Positions 41,099-56,000 are shown, counted from the first letter of the stretch. The stretch: 64,000 nucleotides of DNA from Klebsormidium nitens (GCA_000708835.1 DF236981.1:248001-312000), one strand, 5' to 3'. The notes: a model not told the origin generated them from the sequence alone. A program made the numbers and translations.

Positions 41099-44000
41099 CT
41101 ATCGGCTGGGCTTTTTGCTATGCCCCCCGCCACCTTTCAACCGCTTCAACTCCTGCACAACCTCCTCCCGGTGCGCCTCCACCTCCGCGCACTTCAAACT
41201 GAGGCTCGTGTACCGCTGCTGTAAATCTTGCAGATCGCTCTCCAGCCTCCTCGCGAGCTGCTTTTTCATTTTGAGCTCCTCTAGGATGACGTCCACGTCG
41301 CCGCCCATGTTCCCGAACGCGGCCTGCGCGACATTCTGGTGCGTCGACAGCGCAGCCTTGAGCTGTTCCTTGTACATCATGTTGGCTTCCGCCGCCTCCT
41401 GCAGCTCCATCTCCAGAGTGTGAAGCCGCTCGATGGTCTTGGCGCGCTCGCCGTACTGGCGGTACAGGCTGATCTTTTGGAAGAGGTCGTCGTTGGCCTG
41501 CAAAAGCATGGGAGACATGATATGAGGTTCATAGGCACCTTAACCCGGCTTTTTGGAGCACCTTAACCTGACTTCTTTGAGAGTCGGACGTGGACCCATT
41601 GATGACATCGCCAACTTCTCGATGACCCTCGGCTCGCCACGCACACTGACAGCTCATGAGCAACGTGTGAGAGATCTGCGGCGCAGACCTCAACATGTCG
41701 CCCGTGCACGTGGCCGTGGCCGTGCTCGTGCACACGACACGTGGCATCTCCATGCGCTTCCCGAACATGATGAGGGTGGGAGCCACGTCCTTCCTCTATT
41801 AATCTGACGTCGCGCATTTTCTGATAGAGGTGATTCCTTGAAGACCTCTAAGAGTCACACTAACCTAATGCGAATCTTGGTTAAGCTAGGACGACCGGAT
41901 CCCTCACCTCCTGCAGGCGCAGCACCTCTTCCTCGAGCACCTCTTGGAGGCCCAGTTGCGACTGCAGCTTGCATGGGCTGCGCTTCTCATAAGCTATAAT
42001 ACCCTTCAATACGCTATAAGCCATAACCCCTCACCTCCTGCAGGCGCAGCACCTCTTCCTCGAGCACCTCTTGCACCCCGAGTCGCAACTGCAGCTCGCA
42101 TGGGCTGCGCTTCTCATAAGCTATAATACCCTTCAATACGCCATGAGCCATAACCCCTCACCTCCTGCAGGCGCAGCACCTCTTCCTCGAGCACCTCTTG
42201 CAGGCCCAGTTGCGACTGCAGCTCGCGCTCGCTGCGCATGAGCGCCGCGTTCTGGTTCTGCAGCCGTAGCAGCTCCGACCGCAGCTGGTCCATGCCCAGG
42301 TCGAAGCCGCCACGTGCCAGCTGCTCGTTGGCCGCCTGCAAAAGAGCGCAGACAATTGCAGATTTTGAAGGGTCGACTCGACGGATGTAAGTTGGCAAAA
42401 TGTTAGCGGAAGCGGTTCTTAGGTGGAGCGTATGAAGTGCCAGGTCAACCCGGGGAGCGCTAGCTGCTCAACAACGGCCTACGGGGAACAAACGCATGTT
42501 GTAGGGGGATGGTTACCCACCAGGGTTTGCGAATAAAAGATGAAGTTTCTGGACCGGTGTATGTCACAATATCATGTCCGAACTCTGTGCGAGCAAAACC
42601 AGGTCCACGAGCGAGTCGATTAACAATGTTTGTCTTCGAGATAAACTTAGACAAAGATTATCACATTTCTAGTACCTAAGCTAGCACAATTAGAAGGCGT
42701 GCTAACGACCGTGTCACAGCAATCCTAGTCTGCCGGTCTAGCCACCCCTGTCCACACTCTCAAACAATCATTCCGATTGCAGCAGTCCGACGTAGTACCG
42801 ATAAAAGCACGTTCGACGGTCTTCAAGCTTCCAGGCTCGGCGCCACCTCACCTGCAACCGGTCCACTTCCGCCAGGAGGCCTCGTTCCCGCTCAACCGCC
42901 TCCTTTTTGGCCTTTTCCAGCAGCCCAATCACCTTCTTCAGGTCGCCCTCCAGGGCCTTCACCCTGTGCTGCAGATCCGCGCGCTTCGCCTCCATCGCGG
43001 CCGGCGACCCGGGGCTCTCGGGGGGATCCCCCGGGGACTCCGCCCGGCCGTTCCGGCTCTGCGCGAACGTCCTCCGAGTGCCCGGGGAAAGTAACGACCG
43101 GCCGCTAGGGCTGACTAGCAGCGCGGGCTCCGCCGAGGTGACGCCGCGGGTAATCAGAGAGACACTGCGCGAAACCCCGGGTCGATTCGCCGGGGAGATG
43201 ACCCCCTCTTCCCGGGCTTCTTGCAACCGACGTTCGGCGCCCGCCAGCTGTTCGGTCTTGTTCTGGAGCTCCGTCTCGAGCATCGTGACTTTCATGCGCA
43301 GCTCCGAGAGAGCGTTCCCGTCGTCGGGGGGTGCGCCCGAGCTGAACCGCCGCCCGCCGACGGATTTGAGCTCCGTCTCTAGTTCGATCAGCCGGTGCTT
43401 CAGCTCGAAGTTCTCGTCCCGCAACTCGTCCGACTCTACGGAAGCGCTGTTCGCTGCCTGCATCGCCAACCGCTTTGCGCTCGCCTTCTCGTTCTCAACC
43501 GTCGCTTTCAACTCCTCGATCTCGCGCTCCAGCTCCGCCGTCGATGCCGCAATCGACGCTTGCATCCCCTCTATAAGGCTTTTGATCTCCGCCTCTAGTT
43601 CCTTGACCGCCGTTTCCTTCTCCGCTGCCGCAGCCGCCAGCACCGCAGCCATCTGAGATTTCAACTCAGCCGTCGATTCTGCCAGTTGGCGCTCCGTGGC
43701 TGCGCGGCCTTCCAACGCTTTCTCTAGCTCAGCCCGCGCCCCCGCCAGCTCAGCGCTCACCCGCGCCACGTCAGCGCCCAACCGGTCCACGTCCGCACTC
43801 TTTTCCGCCAGATCCGCGCGCAGCTTCTCCGTCTCGCACGCCGCCTGCGTCCGGTGCTCAGTCAACTCGCGCCCGACGGACGTGGACGCCTTTCGCTCCG
43901 CCTCTAGTTCCTCCTGGTGCCGCGCCAGCTCAGCGGCGGTAGTGCTGAGGTCAGCGTGCTTGGTTTCGAGCTCGGACCGCAGGGCGTGGTGCTCTTTTTG

Positions 44001-47000
44001 CAGTGCCGCAAACTGTGACGCTGCGGCAGCTGCCGCTGTCGCGGCGGCGACCTCGAGGGCCCTCGCTTTATCACTGTACCCAGAGTCGGCTTCTTTTCTT
44101 AACTGCTCGGCGCCATGAATCCCCTGCACGAATTTTGCAGTCCAAGTAAGACCAGATCAAGCAAAGAAAGAATACTGGCCAGAAACAAATTCTGCTCCGG
44201 CAACGCGTCAGTTGTGACACCTCCAAGTGCTTCCTCGCTGCACTCATAGCGCTGCACGCACAGGGCGTTCTGCAGAAAGTTGACGCCGTCCCTTATAGCT
44301 CTGATTTCAGCAGTCAGGAGGTTGCAGCCGATTCCAAGTACAAAATCAATCCACCACTACTGGGCTGCTTGTCAATGTATGAAAACGGGCCTGTCCTTCT
44401 GCACTAGTGTCACACGAAGCAACCAGGAAGGGAAAAGTCGAAGAAGAGCCCGCATTGAAGAAGCATTGGCGGACGTCCGCGATTCATCAATTGCCGGCGT
44501 CCCAAGCTCGCTTCCCTTCAAGTGAAAATTTCAGAACGAATAAATAACACAAATAACCAAAGGTCACAAGAAGTTGCTCTGAGTGCGTCAAGAACCGTTC
44601 CTTGCTGCGAAAGCGTGCACTGATCAGTCTCTCTGACGACGTGAAATGCGGAAGGCACATAAGTGCAGGATGTTTACCTGCTGGAGCTCCTCCCTCTCCC
44701 GCTGCAGTCCCTCCACGGCACTCCGCGCTTCCGCCAGCTGTGACGTCAGCTCCCCGACCCGCGTTTCCAGCCCCGCCACCTGTTCGTTTAGCGCCGCCCT
44801 CTCTTTGTCCGCCTCGACCGCTCTCGCCTCCAACCCCCTCTTCTCCCTTACAAGCTCAAGAAGTTCTTTCCCGGAATCTTGATGATCCGCCTCGACCTTC
44901 CGCTTCTCCGCTTCCATAGCCGCAAACTCCTGCTGCACCTTTGCCAGCGCCCCGCCCGTCTCTTTCAGCGACATTTGCGCCGCCCCTAGTTCGGTCTCCA
45001 CCCCTGTCCGTGCCTTGCTTTCCTTTTCCAGAGACGCTTTGAGCACGTCTACCTCCGACTCTAGTTCTTGTTTCGCGCTGCTTAGTTCGTCAATCGAGCG
45101 CTGCAGCTCGATTGACGCCTTCGCAACGTTCGCAAGCTCCGCACTTTTCTTTTCCAACTCAGCTTCCAGCACTTTGATCCTCTCCCCCTGGGCTTTGCTT
45201 TCCTTTTCGAGGGTATCAGTAAGGCTCCCAACCTGCCCCCCCAGAGCTCGCTTCTCTTCCAACAACTCGTCAACCTGTTTCTGCAACGCCGCCCCCTGCC
45301 CCCCGAGCTCTTTTCCCCGAACCTCTAGAGCTTCCTTGGCCGCAGTCAGCGCCAACACCACGGCAGCAGACTCCTCTAGCCTTCCTTCGAGCGCACTCCT
45401 CTCTGCACCCCACGCTTCCCCTTTGTTCATCAGCTCAGACTTCCAAGCCTTCTCCTTTTCGTCAGTGTCAGCCTCTGCTTTTGCTATCACTTCCCCCAAC
45501 TTCCTTTCAAGTTCTTCCCTCTCGGCACCCGTTTTCTTCATTGTTTCTGCCCCCTCTAGCTTCAAAGTGGTAATCTGCCCCTCCAACCGTTCCCGTTCCA
45601 CTCGCCAGCCGTCTCCTTTTTCCGCCGCCTCTCGTTCCGCCTTCCTGACCGCCTCCTCCAGGCTCCTGTTCAAATCTTCCCTCTCCCCTCGCCACTTTTC
45701 CCTACTCTCCGCCGCGACTAGTTCCGCTCCATTCAGCTGCTCGTTCGCTTCTTTGAGGTCAGCTTCCAGTCCCCTAACCCTCTCCTCTAACCCTTCCTCC
45801 CTCTCCTTGGCCGCACTCAGATCCGCCCCAAGCGACTTAACCGACTTTTCCAACTCGCTAACCACCCCCTGCAACTCCTTCTCGTCATCAGCGTACTTCC
45901 TGAGCCGCTCCTCTAGTTCCGCTTTCTCGGCCCGCACCGTCGTTGCTGACATCAGCGCTTCCGAGACCGTCTTCTCCTTGTCGCTCGCCCCCGCCTGGAA
46001 CTTCTCGTGCAACGTGCGCATCTCCTCTTCCAGCCGCTCGACCGCCGCTGTCTTATCCGCGTGCGAGCGCGACAGCTCCGTTTTCAGATGCTCGACCTCG
46101 GCACTCAGGCTCTCTTTCTGAGCACCTAAGCTTTCCTTCTCTTCCATGAGCTCCTTGACCTTTTCATTTAACCCCGCCTCCGCTTTCTGGCTCTCCCTCT
46201 CCAGAACTGCAAATGAGGCCTGGAGTGCGCTCAATTGAGCGGCCACAGCCGCCTTGCTTTCCGACACCCCCACATGAGCAGCCTCCGCACCTGCTAACCG
46301 CTCCCTTAACCCGCTGACGTCACTCTCGAGCTCCGCAACGTGCGCCCGAACGCTCTCGAGCTCTGCAGCCAGCGCACTTCTCTCTCCCTCTAGTTCGTTT
46401 ACTTTCTCCCTCAACTTTGTCTCGGCCTCTGCACCCTTCTTCGTTGCCGCCGCAGCTGCCAACTGTGCCGCGGCTAACTCCGCGGTTAGCGAAGCAACCC
46501 TGTCCAGCGCCCCCTTGTGCGCCTCTTCCGACTGGCCCAGCCTCTCTTGCAACTCGCTCATCTCCGTGTCGAGGTCCAATGCGCGCGCCTCCACCTCCTG
46601 CTTGCTGCTCGCGTGCTGATGCAACTGTGATGTCAGCAGCCCCAGCTGCGCCGTCAGCCCCTTGTGGTCGCCCGTAAGAGCGCCTAGCCGTGTCTCCAAA
46701 TCCGACTTGGCGGCCGAGTGCTCGCTGGACTCCTTTCGGACCGTGTCCAAGTCGCCAGTCAACGTCTGAACCTCCGACTCTAGTTGCTGAATCTTGGTCA
46801 AGGATTGGGTCAACTCCGCAGCCACAGCAGCCTTCTCCTCGTTCGTTTCCTCGACAAGCACTGTTAATTCGCTAACCCGGCCTTTCAGCTCCTTAACCAA
46901 ACTCTCCTTCTCCGCAACCTCCCCTTCAAACGCCTTGCACCGTTCGGTTTGGGCGCTCAGCTCCGCAGTTATGCTATTAACCTCCTTTTCCAACCCGCCG

Positions 47001-50000
47001 ACCACACCTTCCTGCTCCGTAACCCACTTTCTTAACCCCTCGCTGACCACCGCCTCTTCCTCGTGCCGCTTCACCGCAGCATCTTTCGAAACGGTCAACT
47101 CCTCGTGCTTACCCCTTAAGTCCTGGTGCTCCTCCTCTAACCGCGTCTTAACCTCCGATAACCCGTCATGGGTCTCCCTCAACTCCCGCAGCATGCTTTC
47201 CAACTCTGACTTGGCGGTCTCAGCGCTCGCCAGCTGTCCTTTCAGCTCCTCTTTCTCCTTGACGTGTTCTTCCGTTTCCTTGGTTAACCGCTCGATCTCT
47301 TCCTCTAACCCCTGAACCTTAACCCCTGCCAGCGCACCCTCCTGCATCGCAAAGCTCATCCGACGGTGCACGGCTTCCTTCGCGGCAGCCTGCTCCTCAA
47401 TCTGGGTCGTCAGCTTCGCCACCTGTCAAAAAATGAAGCTTTTGTCAGAAGAAAAGCGATGCAAGTCATCGAAGAGTCCCCCTTTTCTTACTTGTGCTTG
47501 AAGCCAGCAAGGGCCATCCGACTCAAACCTTTTCCAACTGCAAACACCAAGACGGATGCGCTCGATTGCAACATCACTTTGGCCTCCTGTCCTCCTATCC
47601 ATTCACCACCCTTCAGGTATTGCCACAAAAGCTGTTTCCCCCTTGTCTCATGAACACTTCCACGTCCTTGAAAAGATACCAAACAAAAACTTGAACTCTT
47701 CTTGTGCCTTCGGCTTTGCAGGTTTTTGGCATCAACTCTTTACGTCCATGCCACTATACGTGGGTGTTGTTTCCCCGCAACCTACCTGCAACTCAAGCTT
47801 CTTGATCTTCTGCTGGCTCTCTTTCGGTGTAGTGGCCCGGTCCCCTGCCCCAATGGCCCCTGTTACTGCGCCCATTGCCGCCGTGCTTGCTGCCAGGTCG
47901 CGGCTCGTTGTGCCAGCCTTGCCCTCGTTGCCTGCCAGCTGTTGCTTGTGTTCCTCCAGGAGCGCAGCCAGCTCCAAACCCTGAAAAGATTGGGCAAGAA
48001 ACGACATCATTACGATGCAAACGACTTTGATTGCTTGTTGGATCTCCTGTGGCAACTGGTCAAATCTGGCAACTCCCTGAAACGCTTTTTAGGAAAGCTA
48101 TCTCACTGATCGACAAGAAGGGAGACCAGAAACACGGCTCGAAAAGAAGTCAGGACTTGCAAAGACTTTGAACTCCATTGCAATTAAGGTGATCAAAAAG
48201 GTCAATGATCTCAGTAAACGAGATTTGCATCATGCAAGTTGACCAAGAGCTTTTGAACAAGTTTCCAAAAGTATACTTGGCAGGTTGATTACTGATAAGA
48301 ACACACAGGACCAATGCTTGTGAAATAATCCGGAACAGCATGGTAATTGACACGAGCAGAAATCCAATTGACTCAAACGAATCAGCATGAGATTGATTTG
48401 ATGAAAGCAGAATGAATCCGACGTAAGGCAAGATAAATTCTCAATACAGGGTCTCCGGCGCTCAACTCTTCAGACCTAAACCGTCTTCTTCACAAACGAA
48501 GTCCCCAACACCAAGTCAACCCGCCAAGAAACGCCCTCACCTTGCTCTTATGCATCTCCACCTCCTTCAGCAGACTCCCGGCCTTCTCCTCATGGCTCGC
48601 CCGCTCTGTCACCGCCTTCTCTAGTCGCCCGCTAACCTCGGCTATGCGTGCCTCGTGACCTGCTACCTCGGCGGCGAGGTCCTCCGCCCGTCGCCGGAAC
48701 TCGTCCGCTTGCGCCTGCGCGTCCTCTACTAGCGAGTGCAACTCCTCGATGCGCGCGTTCAGCTCCTCGTTTTCCTCCACCTTGTACCGCATCTCCGCCG
48801 TAACTTCGTCCAGCTGCGACTGCAGTACCCGCACCTTCTCTGCTCCTTCCTTTCCAGACGCATCGGACTCGTCCGAGCCCTTGGTTAGCTCCTTAACCCG
48901 CTCCTCCAATGTCTTAACCTCGTCCTTAAGTGCATTCTCCTTGCCCGCGTACTCTTTGGCCATCTGACTCTCCACGCGCAGCGACTCGTTCAACTGCGCC
49001 GTAACCGACGCCATCGCCGCCTCTAACCCCTCGATCTTCTCCTCGTACTGCTGCTTCTCGGCGCTAACCTGGTCCGCTAACCCCGCCCTCTGCGCCGCTA
49101 ACTCCGCCTCGAGCGCCTCCTTCTCCTTCTCCAGCTGACCCACCCGCTGTTCCAGTTCCTTCTCGAGCTCGCTAACCCGCTCCTCTAACCCGCTTCTCAA
49201 CCCGGTCACCTCCTCGTGCTTCGCTTCCAACTCTTGCTTCGCGGAGTGCAGCTCTCCCCACTCGGCGAGGTGTTTCCGCTGCAGTTCCTGCTCTTTCTCG
49301 CCGTGCCGCATCTCAAGGGCGCGCAGGGTCAACACGTGTTTAGACTCTAACCCCTTCTTTTCGGACTGCGCCTGCTCGAGCGCGTCTTCAAGAGCCGCCA
49401 GCTCCTCAACCATCTCCCGCGACTTCTCAGTGAACTCGAGCTGTGCGAGTTTGAGCCGCTCGTCCGCCTCGAAAGCAGTACCCTGCAGAGAGACGAGACG
49501 CTTTGTAACGGACAGACAGATGGTGCTATAGAGATTCTCCTTCCAGAGGCTTCAAATTGTAGCACCCTACAGAGAGACAAGATGTTTTGTTACGACCGAC
49601 AGATGTGCTTTTACGAGTCGCCTTGCAAACGTTTCAGCGAAAAGCGACTCACAAAGCGAAGCAAGAATGGACCAGATTGCAGCATCAAACCATACAGTAG
49701 AGGGAAAAGTGCTCCCGAAAGGAAACTGAGGAGTGAGCACAGCTGAGTAAAACGGACACCCTGGAGCAAACGCCCTTGCCGACTCCTGTCTTTGAAAACA
49801 GACGCTCGACCTAGACCGACGAAGTGGACCATCGGGAAAACCCTCCGCCTTGCTCATTCTAAGCCTGCCCTCACCCTGCAACGAGCTCCGCACAACGCAT
49901 GCCCTTCAGCCAGGAGCGCAAACTCATAGAAATGGGAACCTAGATTTCTGTAACCCTTGCTGCCTTACCTCCGCTTTGCTGACGAGGGAGCTCTGGTGGT

Positions 50001-53000
50001 TCAGCTGCTCCTCCAGCTGGTGCACGGGCTCAAGGTCAGGCACACAAACTCAAAGAGATCTAAACCGTAATCTCTCTAATCCTAAACTTCACAACCCTCT
50101 AAACCCTTAACTGCCTCACCTCCGCTTTGCTGACGAGGAAGCTCTGCCGATTCAGCTGCTCCTCCAGCTGGTGCACGCGCTCCAGGGTGGCGTCCAGCCG
50201 CTGCTGGGAGTGGTCCGCCGCCTCCTGCAGCCGCCCCTTGAACTCGGCCACCGCGTCCTGCTCCTGAAAAGTGCGTGGAAAAACGCTGACGTCAGCAGTG
50301 GACTAACGAGAAACGACGGGCCGAAAACAATGTGATGACGTCAGCGTTAGCAACAATATCAACGGCCCAACACTGCTGTGAGTGGTCCGCCGCCTCCTGC
50401 AGCCGCCCCTTGAACTCGGCCACCGCGTCCTGCTTCTGAGGAGTGAGCCAAAAAGTGCTGACGTCAGTGCTGACATAAGCGGCAGATAAAGAAGAACCAA
50501 CGGGCCGCCCCTGGAACTTGGCCTGTTCCTGAAGCCTGAGCGGAGAGATGCTGACGTCAACAGTGGACCAACACAAACTGACGGTGTGCGGAATGGTGCT
50601 GACGCAAGCAGTGCACCCAACGAAATTGGGCAGGCCGAGACTGTCGTTTGGAGAAGGGATTCAGTGCTAATATATAGTGCTAATATGCTAATATACTTGC
50701 AATATAAGCCCTCAATGATTCGGGGTTAAGGGACGATGCTCAAGTCAGCGGGTGAAACAAGCTTAAACCCGAAGGGTTGATGCTGACAGGAGCACCAGAT
50801 GCTGAATTAGCGGTTTCCTCATTCATGCTGTTCGTGAATGCTCGTGAAGGACGAAACGATTGTGTTGAGTGCAAGTCTGCCCTCCAAAGAGATCCACCAA
50901 TGTTGCGACAACCCATGGCAGAGGATTCTTTTGACGATCTAATGAAGGAAGGATGGATTGCACTATGCAGTCCATGGAGGGGTATCATATTGAATTGAGA
51001 CGCAGCAGACCTTTGAAACGAGTGGTAACCTTAAAATCGATCGAAGCCTTCATTCCGTAGAGAACCCACCAAACCCAGTTCCGGATTCAGCCTCATTCCT
51101 TCGGCCTTCACCCACCCCTTCCAATCCAGAGTTCGAAGGATCGCAATATTCTCACCTTGTCCGCGCTCCCCGAGCCCTCAAGCAGCTGCATCTCCGCTTG
51201 GAGGCTCTTCAGCTTCTCTTCCGCTTCCGTCCTCTCCAGCTCCGCCTTCTCCAACCGGGTCTCGAGCTCCAACCGGGCGGAACGTGCCTCCTGCGTCTGG
51301 TCGGCCAACTGCCCGGTGAGACTCTCTCGAGCGGCTTCCAGGAGCTTGATCTGCGCCAGAAGTTCGGTCGGGGGCGTCCCCGGGGGCTTGGCGGGAGGAT
51401 TTGCGAGCCGCGCATGCAGCTCTTGGTTCTCTTTCTGCAGGGAAGAGGGGCGGAGGATCGATCGAAAAAGTTTTGCACAGCGAGCGTGTCTATTGACACT
51501 TTTGCCAAGGGCGGTTCCTTGAGCGAAGATCGTGTCAAAACCTCTTACCTCGCACTTCGTTCTGCAAAACAAAGCGTTGTGCATCCATTGTCAGTTGCAG
51601 CGAAGCAGGAAAGACGGCTTTGGACGGACCCAGCCGTGCAATGAAGTTGATGGGCGAGAGGCAGGTATACGAATTTACAGTCAGGCCAAAAGGTGCCCAT
51701 CAGGCGGTCCCTGCTAATACCAAGAAAACAGTACACGAAGGAGTAGTGCAACTCCAGGAGCCTTACCTCCAGTTCCTCAATCCTCTCCTCCGAGTTGTCC
51801 TCGTCCAACAGCTGCTTCAGCCGGTCGTACTGCCGCGTGACGTTATCCCGGCCCTCCCGCGCGCTCGCCAAGTCAGCCTCCAGCGTCGCCACCCGTTCCT
51901 GCAGCGCCGTAATTTGATCCTCGCCCACAGCCCTCGGCGTCTCCACCCGGGACTCCAACTGGTGAATCGTCTCGTGGGCGCTCTCGAGCTCGCCCTCGAG
52001 CGCGTGGACCGTCGCGCGCGCCGCCTCTAGTTCTTCCGCCAGGTCCCGGGGGCTCCCCCACTCGGACGGCGTCTCCTTTTCGGACGCCAACTCGGCCTGC
52101 AACACGGCGACCTCCTCCTCCAGCCTCAGGATCGTCTCCGCCGCCTCCTCCATACGTTTACCGGCGGCGCCCAGCAAGAGTCCCCGCTCTAGTTCCGTAA
52201 CGCGCGCCTCGTGCCGCCGCGCCTCCGCCTGCGCGCTCGTCAGATCGCCCGCAAGCCTCATGCTCTCCTCCGTCAGTTCGGACGCCTCCGCCTCCAACTC
52301 CGCGACGCGCCGCCGGAGCGTCCGAGCATCGTCCGAACCTTCCTGTCCGGCGTCCGAAAGGCCCTTTCCAGCGACCAGGGTGGCCATTCCCCCCGCCAGA
52401 GCACTCCGTTCAGCGTCCACGAAAACCTTACGGGCGTCCGAACCGCCCTTTACGGCGTCCGAAGCGTCCGAGAAACTCGCCGCCTGGGCTGCAAAGGCCC
52501 TGTTTTCGGCCTCCAGAGCAGCAATCCTGGCGAGGAGTTCGGACGGCGTCGATTCGGACCGAAGCGAGAGGTCCGCTTCCACAGACTGTAGCTGCTTCTT
52601 GAGCGCCTGGACCTCGGCTTCCTTGGCGTCGGTTTGCTCCTCGTAGTCCTTCACCGCTTCCACCAGCATCTGATTGGACTCGGTCAGTTTGTCCAGCTGG
52701 GGAGAGGGAGGATGAGAGCGTCAGGACACAGTTTCCAGTTGACCAGAAGGGGAGGGAAATAAGTGTTCTCCAAGAAACTTTTGGTAGAAGGCAGCAAAGG
52801 GATATCCAGACCGCTTCAAGAATTGCGGGGGAGAAGAGGCTAATGGATGGAGACACTGGTCGTTAGTACGGTTGCTAGCAAATCCCAGCTGTAGCACAGC
52901 TTCAGTACGTCGAGATCAAAAATGTGTCCGGCCAAGCGGGGAATCCAAAGGCGCATCATGGGATAGAGCAGCACGGAGAACTTTCCAGAAGCGACCAAAA

Positions 53001-56000
53001 AGTCAAGCCCGATGAAACGCCGTTCTGATCTGGACATTGAAGTGCTTGATCGACTCATTCACACCACGATGTTTACATCAACTTGCCATCAAAGAATGTG
53101 CACAGCGCAGACTCCTAGGAGGAATGGCTTGATTCTTTAGTAGCTTCCGCCTCACCCGCATTGTTAAGGTACACGGGCTGCCTTATTGCTCAATGTTAGA
53201 AGAGTTTTATCAGAGCACGGTGGCCGTTAATGTAACGAGCTCAGACTCAGAGAGTAAGAGCACTACAGACAAACGCCTTTCACCTGCACTTTGAGGTACT
53301 CGGTCTGCTCCTTCTGCTGCTCCATCTCCTCCTCGAGCTCCTCCACGTGGCGCCGCGCGTCGTCCACCTCCCACTGCGCCGTCGCCTGCCGGTCCTCCTG
53401 CTCCTGCGTGTGCGCCACCATCTCGCGCAGCTTCTCAAGCTCCGCCTGCAAAGACCGAGGGTATTCGCAGTTGAAGAAGCTCATTCACACTCTATTTGCT
53501 CCTGCGTGTGTGCCATCAGCTCGCGTAGCCTCCCCAGCTTCGCCTGCAGCAACGGGAAGCATTCACACTCTTGAGACAGAAAGTTGCGACCACAGACGGC
53601 TCCCATTGCCTCCTACGCATCCAGAGCCTGTCACAAAAAACCTCTGCCAAAAAGTCCACAACCAAAACCTTTCACTATCTAAACTCAAAATTTCAGAAAG
53701 TATCAGAATGCTTAGGATTACGGGGGATCTAGGCCCAGAATCTCACCCGCGCCTCGTCCCGTTCGCGCGCGGCCTCGTCCGCCTCGGCGCCCGCCTCGTC
53801 CGTGTACTGGATCTGCACCTTCATCTCCGTGCGCAGCTGCTCGTTCTCCGCCGCGTAGTTCTTGGCGCTGCGCTGCCAGCTCTCGCTCTGCGCGCGCAGC
53901 CCCTCGACCTCCACCTCCCTCCGCTCTAGTTCCGCCAGCAGCTCCGGCTCGCTCCGGAACGTCCGCAGCTTCGTCGCCGAAAAGCTGCGGAACTCGTCTG
54001 CGGCCACCCCCCTCTGGGACGGCCCGAAGTCGCCCCCCCGCTGCGAAGACGCCTCTCCGGGCCCCCTCTGCGACGAGGCGTCACCGAACCCCCGCTGAGA
54101 GTACGAACCCTGGTCGCTTTTCAGGGACGAGCTCGAGGCCGAATGGTCTAAGCTCGGCCGCCCGGTGTAAGGAACCTCGCGCCGGTCAAGCCCCCTGCCG
54201 ACGTACCGTTCGGTGTTTACCTGGTAGCGTGCCTGGGGCTTGTCCCCTTGGGGGCCTGCGCCGGGGGATCCCCCGGACGAGGTCGGGCTCTCGAGCTCCT
54301 TCTCCCGGAACTGCGCCGCGAGCTCCTTGACTTTGCTGGCCCGCTGCTGTGATCCCGCGGTAGGGGGGGTGACTGAGAGGGGATCTGCCGCCCCCCCAAG
54401 GCTGCGGCGCCTGTTCGGGGGGGGTTCCTCGCGCTCGTTTTGGAGCACCCCGGTGAAGCTACCCCCGGAGCGGGATGGTCGGTCGCCGGACCCGGACCAG
54501 GACGGTCTATCAGGGTCGTTCTCCAGACCGTGTGCAAAACCCTCGTCCTCATCGTAGGATCTGCAAAATGGAAAAGGTTGTCAAAATTGAGTTCACTACT
54601 CTTGGTACTGATAAGCTTCACAAGTGTGCGAGCAAGCATGGAGTCCACGAAGAAGACCAATTATAGTGATGTTACAATCTCCGGCTGTCAGAAGGTAAAA
54701 GCCTGGACATATCTATCAAGTCCACAGATACAAAGAAAAGCCAGAGCAATTGCCGGGCACCAACTCTGGCAATGGCCGGACGTTGCTAGGACGAGTCCAT
54801 CAAGGGGCACTTGAGACACTTTGCATATCTTTCGATGCACCAAGACTGCGGATGCTAGAGAGTGCACCAGAAAAGGACGAAAGAAGCAAGCACATTTCAA
54901 ACCACCAGTGGGCCAGCAAGTAGGAACGGGAGTGTTACAAGAAAGCAAATGCAAAAGGGATGGGCAACTCAGAAGGGACTCACCCCCTGGGAGGCCCTGT
55001 CTGAGCATAGGGGTTGGAGCTGGCGGGCCCCGAGCGCTCTGATGCATGCGGCACTCCCAGCGATCGGCCCACACTACGAATAACGTCCGGCTGATTGGCA
55101 ATGAGGATTGGCGCCAGCGTCGGCTGCGAGTCAAGGGTTAAGATAACTGTGAGTTTCGTGGAATGCAGAAACTTAAACAACTGCAAGACTCGTCCAGCAG
55201 CGGACGAGATTCTCCAATCAGGCGCCTGTTTTACCTCGCTTACCGGACCAATTTTCGAAAGGCAACCCACTCTTTCAAGATGTGCATCGAGCAAGTCGTC
55301 GACTTTCTGCCTGAGTACAACCTCACCTCAATTTCCTGGTTTCGGTCGACGCATGCACGCAGTTACCCCTGACGTCCATCCGAGATCAGTGCAGAGGGAC
55401 AACTTACGAACAAAATGCTACCCCTGCCAAAAATGAAATAAACCGCATCCTTTGTTTTCTGGTGAGGTGGACCGTAGACTCACCGCACTGTTGCGCAACT
55501 CCCCGTTCAATGCGTACGCGTCATAGCGAGCCATGCGTGGGTCCCTCCCGGTGGGCCTCGTGGGTTGCAGAACCGTTCTTGGCTGCACGGGAGCATCGGG
55601 CAACTCCCGTGACTCCTGCGAGAGCCGGCTGCCCCGCGCATCGTCTGAAACTCCCACCGGGACCTGGTACGTCGGGAAATGGGGCAGAGCTTCGTTGCGG
55701 GTTTTGCAGGCTTGAGTGACACTTCGGATGGATCCAAAGAGAGCATGGAAACTTCTACGCTGGCACGTTGGCTACAAGGAGGCTCCTTAAAATCAGATCG
55801 AATCTGGAGTGCTCGACCTCTTTTGCAGCTGGTCGAATAGGTAAAGCCTTTCTCCTCTGATTGGCGCTTTCTAGCAGTTCCTCCAAACGGGGTAAACATC
55901 GGATTGGTTCTATGGACCCTGCATTTTTGTTTGCAGAGACTACTATAATGCAGCAATTTTCCAGCTTTTACAGAAACAGGTCGCGCCTGGGCAAATTGCG

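Noticed and set aside
45015-46121. Long plus-strand open frame opposite the giant coiled-coil exon
   Set aside because: Ser/Pro/Ala-rich translation is the mirror image of Glu/Leu/Lys-rich coiled-coil codons. The same applies to frames at 42907-43656, 43696-44118 and 46794-47315.
51549-51561. 13-base candidate microexon in the NT-C2 gene
   Set aside because: It has good acceptor and donor, but inclusion would break phase with the next exon; joining 51767 directly to 51434 keeps the coiled coil in frame.
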